Below are positions 7,144 to 14,278 of a DNA stretch of 21,145 bases, one piece after another. How positions within the stretch are numbered: position 1 is the stretch's first letter; every line of letters starts with the position of its first letter. The stretch is taken from NCBI GenBank assembly GCA_036781505.1, contig DAIQAV010000019.1:1-21145 (forward strand). The letters run 5' to 3'. Origin of the DNA: FEN-680 sp036781505. Lineage in GTDB: Bacteria > Actinomycetota > Geothermincolia > Fen-727 > Anoxymicrobiaceae. A model generated the notes under the pieces. That model was given only the letters and a program-made list of their open reading frames with translations. It ran no database searches and was not told the DNA's origin. Made by a program: the position numbers and the translations under genes.

Positions 7144-9202
7144 TGAGCAAGAGGACCCCGCCCACCACCATTATGGCGAAGGTGTTGAACCGGCTGGTGA
7201 GGACGCTCGAATCGACCTCCCCGAGGATGAAGTCCCCCGTCTGCACGCGCGCCAGGAACCGGACCCGGCCCTGCTTTTTCACCGTCACCGGTATCTCAAG
7301 GACGTTCTCCTTCGGCTCGAGCGTGACCTTCTGGACACTGCCATGGGGGAACGTCAGGCCGTTGCTCGCAAGGGTGAGAGTCGCGCGTATCGGGTAGCTC
7401 GTCCCGTTGACTATCGACAGCGAGATCGTCTTGTCGGAGGAGCTGATCGAGAAGGTGCCTGTCTGCGGGACCTGGACCTTTGCCAGCTCGAGGTCCACGG
7501 TCCCGGTCACCCAGGAAGCGTACGAAAGGCCCTGTATCTGCCGGGACCACTCGCTCCAGACGTCGCTCTCGCTGTAGGCCAGGTCGCGGGCCATGGGCGC
7601 GAGCAGGAGGTTGTCCGGCTTCACCATCGCCTTGAAGCCCTGATACTGGCTGCGCGCGCGGGCCACCTGGGAGAAATAGTCGTTCGAGGGCGGGCCCGGT
7701 TCCGGTATGTCGAGAGGGTCGTTCTCCAGGGACGGAACGTTCATGATGCTCTGCGCGAACGTGGTGGTCTTCAGCCAGGGCGCCCCCGAGATCGCTTTCA
7801 TGACCTCGTTGAGCACCTGGCGTGACGGCCTCCAGGTGCTCGGCCACACCACGGTACAGTCGCGCAGCTTATCAGGCCTCTCGAGGTACAGGTTGGTCAG
7901 CTCGGAGAGGATGCACTGGGCGACGCCGCTGGGGTCGCCGCTCTGGCTGACCCGGTCGAAGACGCCGCGAAGCCGCGCGTCCTCGAACAAGGCCTGGACC
8001 TTACCGCCCTTGGCGCCCCCGGCGAGATTCACCGGCTGGCCCAGCGTCGATCCTTTCAACAGCCTTTTGCCCGCGCTGCTCCTCTCCAGCAGGGACGAAG
8101 AGAGCAGCATGAACTGTCCGGCCTGCGGCCCCAGCGCGCGCAGGACCCGGGAGTTCGCCAGCTGGCCCGGCGGCGAGGAGAATTCGTCGCTGACGGCGGT
8201 GTCGAGGTCTTTCTCGAGCATCTTGCGGCCGGCGGTCAACTGGTCGCGCGCGTCCGCCGTCCACTTGAGGGACACCAGGCTTTCCAGGTTGGGAGAGGCG
8301 TACGGCTGCGGCATCACCTCGTTGTGCGGTGACTGCGCCAGCCTCCTCAATCCGGAGAGCGTGGCCGCCGCGTCGAGGGCCTCGCGCGATCCCGCTCCGA
8401 CGTGCTTCAAGATATCGCCCGACTTCACGTCGTATCCGCTCGCCATGTTTCTGATGTCTTCCGTCAGCATGGGCGACATCGAGAAGGACAGGTTGACCTC
8501 GGGGTAGGTGTCCGCCAGCCAGAGCAGGTTGGTGAGCCAGCCGGTATTCTTGCTGGAGGTCGAACACTCCGCGGCCAAGTCTTCGTTCTGGAAGGTGCCG
8601 TCGGGGCCCCTGTGCGGAGGCTCCAGGGTATCGAAGACGATGGAGAGGTTGAGCGGCGTGATGTCGCCGGAGTTCTTTGTGGAGAAGATGATCAGCTCGC
8701 TGATGATGTTCGCCACCGGCGCGCCGGCCTTGAGGGCGTCGATGGTGAGCGGGTAGACGCCGTCCTCGAAGCGGCTGGGATCGAGCTGCAACTGGTACTT
8801 GAACACGTTGTTGCCGGGATTGAGGGTGAGGTTGCGCCCCAGCCACGTGGTCTGCCGGTAGACCTTGGCCGGCTTCCCCTCGAAGGTGTTGTCGAGGTCG
8901 GCTCTGGACGTGTTCCTGGGCTGTATTCGCAGCCTGACGTCCACGCCTCTGACCGCCTGGCGCGTCGCGTTGTCGAGCGTCACCACCATCCCGACCAGGC
9001 CGTCGGTTTCGTACCAGTACGCGTCCTTGGACAGGGCGATGCGGACGTCCGGCGTCCTGGCCGCGGCAGCGTGGGCAACCGTGCCCACGGCCAGCAGTGG
9101 CTGCGCGAGCATGAAGGCGATCAGCACCGCGCAGGCAAGACCTGTTTTTCGGGGGCGGCGGGCTTCAGGGAGGCCCGTCGAGAGTTGTTTTCTTGGATGC
9201 AT
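7040..9202 (-). CDS. DUF6049-type secreted/membrane protein upstream of murJ
   Basis: 720 residues from the ATG at 9202 (a TTG two codons earlier is possible). A basic N-terminus with a hydrophobic stretch (LACAVLIAFMLAQPLL) ending in AHAAAA is a signal peptide. The large extracytoplasmic part contains a domain like bacterial surface beta-sandwiches (VRIALSKDAYWYETDGLVGMVVTL...), then PLNLSIVFDTLEPPHRGPDG and LSFSMSPMLTEDI, typical of the Rv3909-like proteins of actinobacteria. A second beta-sandwich region (TFSISSSDKTISLSIVNGTSYPIRATLTL) precedes a single membrane helix (NTFAIMVVGGVLLLIGLLWV) and a basic cytoplasmic tail. No enzyme motif is seen. Position directly upstream of and overlapping murJ suggests a role in lipid II export or envelope assembly; the family assignment rests on architecture and synteny. 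Confidence 0.8.
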   Translation of the reverse strand: MHPRKQLSTGLPEARRPRKTGLACAVLIAFMLAQPLLAVGTVAHAAAARTPDVRIALSKDAYWYETDGLVGMVVTLDNATRQAVRGVDVRLRIQPRNTSRADLDNTFEGKPAKVYRQTTWLGRNLTLNPGNNVFKYQLQLDPSRFEDGVYPLTIDALKAGAPVANIISELIIFSTKNSGDITPLNLSIVFDTLEPPHRGPDGTFQNEDLAAECSTSSKNTGWLTNLLWLADTYPEVNLSFSMSPMLTEDIRNMASGYDVKSGDILKHVGAGSREALDAAATLSGLRRLAQSPHNEVMPQPYASPNLESLVSLKWTADARDQLTAGRKMLEKDLDTAVSDEFSSPPGQLANSRVLRALGPQAGQFMLLSSSLLERSSAGKRLLKGSTLGQPVNLAGGAKGGKVQALFEDARLRGVFDRVSQSGDPSGVAQCILSELTNLYLERPDKLRDCTVVWPSTWRPSRQVLNEVMKAISGAPWLKTTTFAQSIMNVPSLENDPLDIPEPGPPSNDYFSQVARARSQYQGFKAMVKPDNLLLAPMARDLAYSESDVWSEWSRQIQGLSYASWVTGTVDLELAKVQVPQTGTFSISSSDKTISLSIVNGTSYPIRATLTLASNGLTFPHGSVQKVTLEPKENVLEIPVTVKKQGRVRFLARVQTGDFILGEVDSSVLTSRFNTFAIMVVGGVLLLIGLLWVRQAAERRKAGKHRRGNVGNAEEGRGEEA

Positions 9203-9305
9203 CTTCAAATCTTCCCTGAAACCGCCCTCCCGCGATGGGACCGGCGGCTGATGGAATATCTTTCGGCGTATTCTTTGACGCCGGGGACTGTCTAGCCTGT
9301 TCGGC

Positions 9306-10175
9306 TCATTTCTTGCTCGTGATGCTGATTATCTCATTAACGATGAATAATAGCCCGAAGGCGCCAAGCAGCGCCCCGAAGAGAATGTAGAGGACTCGCT
9401 CGGCCGTACGCAGGTTGAGCCGCGCCCCCAGGTACGCGCCGGGGATCGCGCCGACGACCATGTAGAGCACCAGCGACCACGACACGTGGTGCAGGAAGGA
9501 ATGGACTATCGTCCCCGGGATCGCTATCACGACTATGACCGCCAGAGAGGTCGCGATCGACCTGCGAAGCGGCATGTGCATCAGGTAGAGGAAGCCCGGG
9601 ATCATGAGCACGCCGCCACCGACTCCGAGCAGACCCGAGAAGACGCCGGCGACGAAGCCGATCGCCAGAGCGATCGGGACCTTGACCTCGTAGCATTCGG
9701 AGTCCGTAACGGCGTCGGGTTCCTCCACCTGGACGACTTCGCACTCGTCGGCATCGTCACCGTCGGCGTCCACCGCGCGCAGCGCCTCGTCCGGCCCCGC
9801 CGGGATGCCGTGGCCGGCGGTCCCGCGCCTGATGGTCATCGCCGAGACGTACAGGACCATCAGCCCGGTGGCGATCATCAGGTAGTGCAGGTCCAGCCAG
9901 CGCGTGGCCAGTGCGCCACCGACGGCGCCCACCACACCTGTGGAGCAGCACAGCGCGGCCACCTTGCTGTCCACCAGGCCGCGGCGCCAGTAGGTGAAAG
10001 CCCCGGCGGCCGCGGTCGGTATCGTCACCGGCAGCGTGGTGCCCAGGGCGATGCCGGGCGGCGTCTTCAGTATCAGCCGAAGTGACGGCGTGGATACCGC
10101 CGCGCCGCCGATCCCGAACATGCCGGAGAGCAGCGCGCTCACGAACCCTATGACGATGGCGCCGAAAACATACAT
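9306..10175 (-). CDS. TSUP family permease (TauE/SafE-like)
   Basis: 289 residues with two related halves, each opening with the family glycine motif: GMFGIGGA (18-25) and GLLGVGGG (181-188). Around eight membrane segments are visible. The two halves are joined by a strongly acidic loop (about 129-163) that also holds C145 and C161, longer than usual for the family. TSUP proteins move sulfite, sulfonates or other organosulfur anions; the substrate here is not determinable. The ATG at 10175 has AAAGG about six bases upstream. It lies about 100 bases upstream of the DUF6049 gene in the same direction, so cotranscription is possible. Confidence 0.88.
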   Translation of the reverse strand: MYVFGAIVIGFVSALLSGMFGIGGAAVSTPSLRLILKTPPGIALGTTLPVTIPTAAAGAFTYWRRGLVDSKVAALCCSTGVVGAVGGALATRWLDLHYLMIATGLMVLYVSAMTIRRGTAGHGIPAGPDEALRAVDADGDDADECEVVQVEEPDAVTDSECYEVKVPIALAIGFVAGVFSGLLGVGGGVLMIPGFLYLMHMPLRRSIATSLAVIVVIAIPGTIVHSFLHHVSWSLVLYMVVGAIPGAYLGARLNLRTAERVLYILFGALLGAFGLLFIVNEIISITSKK

Positions 10176-10239
10176 GCCGACCTTTCAAGGACCAGGCTCT
10201 CCGCCGCGGCGCGACGGTCCCGCAGCGGGCATTCTATAA

Positions 10240-10389
10240 TCATACAGGCTGGTGGCCGCAGCGCACCGGAGGGGAGCCCGGAAAGCCGACCTCCTCCAGC
10301 GCGACCGGGGAGAGCTCGAAGTCGCTGAGAGCGGCATCAAACTGGAGCGGCGTCCCTTTGAGATAGCGAACCTGGTGCTCGAGCTCTGA
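10240..10389 (+). pseudogene. possible remnant of a gene 3' end
   Basis: A plus-strand frame is open from after the TAA at 10237 to the TGA at 10387-10389. It has coding-like third positions (about 78% G/C) and ends in GIKLERRPFEIANLVLEL. The ending resembles the C-terminal strands of some glycoside hydrolases (for example GH38-type RPFEIxTLxL), but the match is short. No start codon with a ribosome site is visible; a GTG at 10252 is possible. An antisense frame (10240-10425) is equally open, so this may be chance. The palindromic element begins on the base after the TGA. Apart from these frames I see no gene in 10176-10456. Confidence 0.25.
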
Positions 10390-10443
10390 GGGGTCAGACA
10401 GGGGTCCCCCCATCATCAAATTCACAATTAGAGACCCGACCCC
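10390..10443. repeat. small palindromic REP-like element upstream of fhaA
   Basis: GGGGTC (10390-10395) pairs with GACCCC (10438-10443), and an inner GGGTC (10402-10406) pairs with GACCC (10433-10437). Each arm thus carries a tandem copy of the same motif. The loop holds AATT-CAC-AATT (10419-10429). This GGGGTC...GACCCC arrangement with an AATT-rich centre resembles short palindromes scattered in many bacterial genomes near IS200-like (REP-associated) transposases; that link is recall, not shown here. Confidence 0.65.
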
Positions 10444-10450
10444 ATATAAT
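10421..10450 (+). promoter_or_regulatory. near-consensus promoter giving a leaderless fhaA transcript
   Basis: TTCACA (10421-10426) and a perfect TATAAT (10445-10450) are separated by 18 bases. The fhaA ATG begins seven bases after the last T of the -10 box, exactly where transcription should start. No Shine-Dalgarno sequence lies between. The -35 box is inside the loop of the palindromic element, and the -10 box is just outside its right end. Confidence 0.7.
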
Positions 10451-10456
10451 TACTGC

Positions 10457-11182
10457 ATGAGCATCTTCAAAGATTTCGAAAAAAAGCTCGAGGGACTTTT
10501 TGAGGGCGTGATCCTGCGCGCCTTCAAGTCCGGAGTCCACCCGGTAGAGCTCGGCAAGAAACTGGTGCGGGAGCTCGAGGGCCATAAGGTCATCGGGGTC
10601 TCGCGGGTCTACGTGCCCAACCGCTACGACGTGGGGCTCTCGCCCAGGGACTACTCGAAGTTCGAGTCCTACCAGGCGGTGATGGCGACCGAGCTCGAGA
10701 ACCTGCTCATCTCCTACATCAGGGAGCACGGCTACGCGGTCCTCGACAGGCCGCGGATAAAGCTCTTCGAGTCGGAGAGCATGCGCGAGGGCGAGTTCTC
10801 GATCAAGACGCGGATGGAAGGCGACCTGCCGCAGCCGCACGAGGAAGTCCAGAGCGACGAGGGCATCGTCAGGCGGACGAGCACCGGCCCGGCGGCGCTG
10901 GAGCTACTGGACTCCGGCGAGCTGTCTCCCGCCTTCGCGCTGGAAAAGGATTCCGTACAGATCGGCCGGATCGCCGACAACGACATCGTGCTCCCGGACC
11001 CCAACGTCAGCCGGGTCCACGCGAGGGTTCAGAAGCGCGACGGCGCCTACCATATCAGGGACCTCGAATCCACCAACGGCACCTGGGTCAACGAACGGCG
11101 CGTCTCCGAAGCGCTGCTGAAGGAGAACGACGTCATACGGCTGGGCAGCACGAGGTTCATCTTCCGGAGGGCTCAGGATTGA
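10457..11182 (+). CDS. fhaA: FhaA-like protein, DUF3662 plus FHA domain
   Basis: 241 residues. The N-terminal domain (1-115) is DUF3662: FEKKLEGLFEGVILRAFKSG, VHPVELGKKLVREL and YVPNRYDVGLSP are all recognisable. A short acidic linker with a TST motif (141-143), a possible phosphorylation site, leads to the FHA domain (about 160-236). There G170-R171, S185, H188 and N207 are the conserved phosphothreonine-binding residues. In mycobacteria FhaA binds phosphorylated MviN/MurJ pathway proteins and dampens peptidoglycan synthesis; the role here is by analogy. The mycobacterial protein is about 527 residues, so this one has a much shorter linker. First gene of the fhaA-fhaB-pstP-rodA-pbpA operon, with a four-base overlap to fhaB. 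Confidence 0.93.
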   Translation: MSIFKDFEKKLEGLFEGVILRAFKSGVHPVELGKKLVRELEGHKVIGVSRVYVPNRYDVGLSPRDYSKFESYQAVMATELENLLISYIREHGYAVLDRPRIKLFESESMREGEFSIKTRMEGDLPQPHEEVQSDEGIVRRTSTGPAALELLDSGELSPAFALEKDSVQIGRIADNDIVLPDPNVSRVHARVQKRDGAYHIRDLESTNGTWVNERRVSEALLKENDVIRLGSTRFIFRRAQD

Positions 11183-11613
11183 TCCCCAACATAGTGTTCA
11201 TTGCCCTCCGATACGCCTTCATCGGCCTGCTCTACGTTTTCCTGATACTGGTCGTCCGGGCGATCTATCGCGACATCAAGACGCCGGACGACAGCGCGCG
11301 GCCCTCCCGGCGCAGGAAGAAAGAGCAGCCGCAGCTGGTGGTCATCACCGCGGACAGGAACGTCGGCGCCAAGTACATGCTCTCCGATGAGATCAACATA
11401 GGGCGAGCGGGCAGCAGCGACGTCCTCATCGACGACACCTACGCCTCGCAGCAGCACGCCCGGATATACCCGCACGACGACATGTACTGCGTGGAGGACC
11501 TGGGGTCCACCAACGGCACTTACGTGAACGGAAGAAAGATCTCCTACCCGCTGGAGCTGCGGGTGGGCGACAGAATAAAGATCGGCAAGACGGTATTCGA
11601 GTTCAGGGTCTGA
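11179..11613 (+). CDS. fhaB: FhaB-like membrane-anchored FHA protein
   Basis: 144 residues, starting with TTG in the overlap TTGA with the fhaA stop; GGAGG lies eight bases upstream. A membrane helix (about 5-28) is followed by YRDIKTPDD, a basic linker (RPSRRRKK) and an FHA domain (about 53-143). G75-R76, S90, H93 and N112 are the phosphopeptide-binding residues. The order and size match mycobacterial FhaB/FipA (155 residues), which binds phosphorylated division and wall-synthesis proteins at the membrane. It probably docks substrates of Ser/Thr kinases near RodA and PbpA. The gene is followed after 22 bases by pstP. Confidence 0.92.
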   Translation: MIPNIVFIALRYAFIGLLYVFLILVVRAIYRDIKTPDDSARPSRRRKKEQPQLVVITADRNVGAKYMLSDEINIGRAGSSDVLIDDTYASQQHARIYPHDDMYCVEDLGSTNGTYVNGRKISYPLELRVGDRIKIGKTVFEFRV

Positions 11614-11625
11614 CCGAGCAGGCCT

Positions 11626-11638
11626 GGAGGTCAGGATT
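11626..11638 (+). promoter_or_regulatory. ribosome binding site pointing to an ATT start for pstP
   Basis: GGAGG (11626-11630), five spacer bases and ATT (11636-11638). No ATG, GTG or TTG exists in frame between the fhaB stop and the ATG at 11720, which lies after the essential N-terminal motif. Confidence 0.55.
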
Positions 11639-12976
11639 TACAGCATCACGTCTTTCTCCATAACCGAGACGGGCAAGGTCCGCCAGATCAACGAGGACTC
11701 CGTCCTCGAGTCCGGCAACATGTTCGCGGTCGCCGACGGCATGGGCGGCCACCAGGCGGGCGAGGTGGCGAGCTCCATGGCGCTGTCCGTGGTGGGGCAG
11801 TACATAGAGGACAACATCGGCCTCATCTCGCCGGAGAAGCTGGTGGAGAAGGCGGCCTCGGCGGCCAACGCCGCCCTGTACACCAAGGCGTCATCCAGCA
11901 CGAAGTTCAGGCAGATGGGCACCACGCTCACCCTGCTGTACCGCGAGGGCGACACCGCCTACCTGGCGCACGTGGGCGACTCGCGCGCCTACCTGTTCAG
12001 GGAAGGCCAGCTCAAGCGGATCACCCGCGACCACTCGCTCGTCGCCACCCTGGTTGAGGAGGGTGAGATAACCGAGGAGCAGGCGCGCACCCATCCCCAG
12101 CGGAACATCATCCTCAGGGCCCTGGGGCTCGAGCCGCAGGTCGAGATCGAGGTATCCGCCGTGAGGATCCTGCCCGGCGACGTCTTCCTGCTCGCCTCCG
12201 ACGGGCTGACCGGGCTGGTGCCGGATACGGAGATAGCCCGCGTCATGGTTACAGAGGGAGGGCCGGCGGAGTGGTCGAGGCTCCTGGTGGACGCGGCGCT
12301 CGATGCCGGCGGCACCGACAACGTCTCTGTGGTGGTGGTGCGAATACTGGAGTCGGCGACCGTCGTTCCCGTGCGGGGGGCCCGGCCGGTTACCGACGCG
12401 AGCGACCTGCCGCTCGGCACGGTGGAGGAGGGCGCGCGGCCCGCGCACCCCGACCGGCGCAGGATCCGCAACTGGCTGATCGTCGTCGCCGTGATCGTCG
12501 CCGTCCTCGCGGCGGGATTCGGGACGGCTTACTACTTCTACAACAAGACCTTCTGGGTCGGCGTCCGCAACGGCAAGGTCGCGATGTACCGCGGCTTTCC
12601 TTTCTGGGACCTCTCGGTGGTAGAGCAGCAGACCGACATCGACGTGAACCTGCTGCCGGCCGCGCTTCGAGAACGCGTCCAGGACAAGCTGGAGCCCGAG
12701 TCGAAGAGGAACGCCCTCAAGACTCTAGCGACCCTCAAGAACGAGGCCGTGAAGAACTCGAGCATCGTACCTGACGTCGAGGGTAAGAAGTTCACGGTCG
12801 CGCGGGACATGCTCGAGGCGGTCGGCCTGCGGGCGGCGCCCGAGCTGGTCAGCAGGACCGGTATCGCCGCGGACCTGGTGATCGACCAGGACCCGGTGCC
12901 CGGCACCCGCGTGGGAAAGGGTACGATGGTCAAGATCAAAGTCGTCATGTCGGGTACGCCCGCCAAGGAGGTGTAG
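11636..12976 (+). CDS. pstP: PstP-like PP2C Ser/Thr phosphatase with C-terminal PASTA domain
   Basis: 446 residues if translation starts at the ATT at 11636. The PP2C domain (about 2-240) has all main metal-site motifs: QINEDS (17-22), ADGMGGH (33-39), LASDGLTG (187-194) and GGTDN (225-229). A linker rich in charged residues leads to one membrane helix (about 279-302). After it comes YNKTFWVGVRNGKVAMYRG, the segment conserved outside the membrane in actinobacterial PstP. A final domain (about 376-439) is a PASTA repeat: VPDVEGK, ML-AVGL, VIDQDPVPGT and V-KG-V-I-V. PstP removes phosphate from wall-related kinases and their targets; PASTA domains bind muropeptides or lipid II. The ATG at 11720 would delete the NEDS motif and is unlikely. 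Confidence 0.92.
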   Translation: MYSITSFSITETGKVRQINEDSVLESGNMFAVADGMGGHQAGEVASSMALSVVGQYIEDNIGLISPEKLVEKAASAANAALYTKASSSTKFRQMGTTLTLLYREGDTAYLAHVGDSRAYLFREGQLKRITRDHSLVATLVEEGEITEEQARTHPQRNIILRALGLEPQVEIEVSAVRILPGDVFLLASDGLTGLVPDTEIARVMVTEGGPAEWSRLLVDAALDAGGTDNVSVVVVRILESATVVPVRGARPVTDASDLPLGTVEEGARPAHPDRRRIRNWLIVVAVIVAVLAAGFGTAYYFYNKTFWVGVRNGKVAMYRGFPFWDLSVVEQQTDIDVNLLPAALRERVQDKLEPESKRNALKTLATLKNEAVKNSSIVPDVEGKKFTVARDMLEAVGLRAAPELVSRTGIAADLVIDQDPVPGTRVGKGTMVKIKVVMSGTPAKEV

Positions 12977-12982
12977 GCGACG
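12965..12982 (+). promoter_or_regulatory. ribosome binding site pointing to an ACG start for rodA
   Basis: AAGGAGGTG (12965-12973) precedes ACG (12980-12982), with eight bases between GGAGG and the triplet. The site lies over the last codons and stop of pstP. The first ATG in frame (13025) and the GTG at 13019 have no ribosome site. Confidence 0.5.
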
Positions 12983-14278
12983 AGGCAGCGCAACAGAGAG
13001 CTCGCACTGCTGATATTCCTCATCGTGGTCATGTTCCTCGGCTTCATCTCCGTGCAGCTGGCGCTGGACGGGAAGATCATGCCCGGGCAGCTGGCGTATC
13101 CCGCGGTGGCCGCGGCGATCTTCATAGTCCTTCACATCGTCATGAGGATCTTCGTGCCCTCGGCCGACGGGCTGCTGCTACCGATCGCGGCCGCGCTCAC
13201 TTTCCTGGGGCTGGTGATGATCCAGCGGCTGGACCCCAAGCAGGCTTCCTATCAGCTGATCTGGATAGCCGTGGCGGCGGTCTGTTTTATCCTGGTCATC
13301 GTCTTTGAGCGGAACTACGAGTCGCTCTCGCAGTACAAGTACATCCTGGGACTCACCGCCATCGTCTTACTCATGTCGACCATGTTTATCGGCAAGGAGG
13401 TGAACGGCGCCCGCCTCTGGCTGCAGATCGGACCGATGCACTTCCAGCCGTCGGAGCTGGCCAAGGTACTGCTGGTGGTCTTCCTGGCGGCGTTCTTCGC
13501 CGAGAAGCACGAGCTGCTCACCATATCCACCCACAGGGTGCTGGGGGTGCCCGTGCCCGAGCTCAAGTACTTCATACCGTTGATGCTGATGTGGGGCGTG
13601 AGCGTTGCGATAATGATCTTCCAGAAGGACCTCGGCTCGTCGCTCCTGTTCTTCGGGATCTTCATCAGCATGGTGTACGCGGCAACGTCCAGGAAAGGCT
13701 ACGTTATCGTGGGGATGGCGATGTTCGCGCTGGGCGCCTACCTGTGCTTCCTGGCGTTCAGCCACGTGCAGGTCAGGTTCACCACCTGGCTGCACCCGTT
13801 CGACCCGAGCACCATCCAGGGCAAGTCCTACCAGATCTCGCAGTCGCTCTTCGCGCTCTCGTCGGGAGGCGCCTCGGGCACCGGGCTGGGGCTCGGTCAC
13901 CCCAACTTCATCCCGTCGGTGACCACGGACTTCATCTTCAGCGCGATCGGAGAGGAGCTGGGCCTGCTGGGCGCGGCGGCCGTGGTGCTGATGTACGTCC
14001 TGATGGTTGCCCGGGGCATAAAGGTGGCGCTCTCCCACCGGGACGACTTCGGCAAGCTGCTTGCCGTCGGGCTGGTGAGCATCATAGCGATACAGTCGTT
14101 CCTGATCATGGGCGGAGTCACCAGGTTGATCCCGCTCACCGGCATCACGCTTCCGTTTGTGAGCTACGGGGGTAGCTCGCTCTTCGCCAACTTCATCCTG
14201 CTGGCGCTGCTCATCGTGCTCTCGCACCGGGGGGCCACCACCAACGTCACCAGCATCAGACAGGGGGCCAAGAGATGA
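12980..14278 (+). CDS. rodA: RodA/FtsW family SEDS glycosyltransferase
   Basis: 432 residues from the putative ACG start; the N-terminus then reads (M)RQRNRELALLIF, matching the basic RRNxEL start of actinobacterial RodA. About ten to twelve membrane segments are present. Family motifs: GKEVNGARLWLQIGPMHFQP (138-157), SELAKV (158-163), FQKDLGSSLLF, GHPNFIPSVTTDFIFSAIGEELGL (with the likely catalytic Asp of TDFIF) and ITLPFVSYGGSS near the end. The enzyme polymerises lipid II with its partner PBP. It follows pstP after three bases and overlaps pbpA by four bases (ATGA). RodA rather than FtsW is chosen from the fhaA-pstP-pbpA context. Starting at the ATG 13025 would cut the first helix. Confidence 0.92.
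   Translation, partial: TRQRNRELALLIFLIVVMFLGFISVQLALDGKIMPGQLAYPAVAAAIFIVLHIVMRIFVPSADGLLLPIAAALTFLGLVMIQRLDPKQASYQLIWIAVAAVCFILVIVFERNYESLSQYKYILGLTAIVLLMSTMFIGKEVNGARLWLQIGPMHFQPSELAKVLLVVFLAAFFAEKHELLTISTHRVLGVPVPELKYFIPLMLMWGVSVAIMIFQKDLGSSLLFFGIFISMVYAATSRKGYVIVGMAMFALGAYLCFLAFSHVQVRFTTWLHPFDPSTIQGKSYQISQSLFALSSGGASGTGLGLGHPNFIPSVTTDFIFSAIGEELGLLGAAAVVLMYVLMVARGIKVALSHRDDFGKLLAVGLVSIIAIQSFLIMGGVTRLIPLTGITLPFVSYGGSSLFANFILLALLIVLSHRGATTNVTSIRQGAKR

Noticed and set aside
6355..7146. 263-residue plus frame opposite murJ
   Set aside because: Extremely rich in Asp, Arg and Gly without motifs; mirror of the membrane-protein codons.
11720..11722. ATG as start of pstP
   Set aside because: Would remove the NEDS metal-site motif; no ribosome site upstream.
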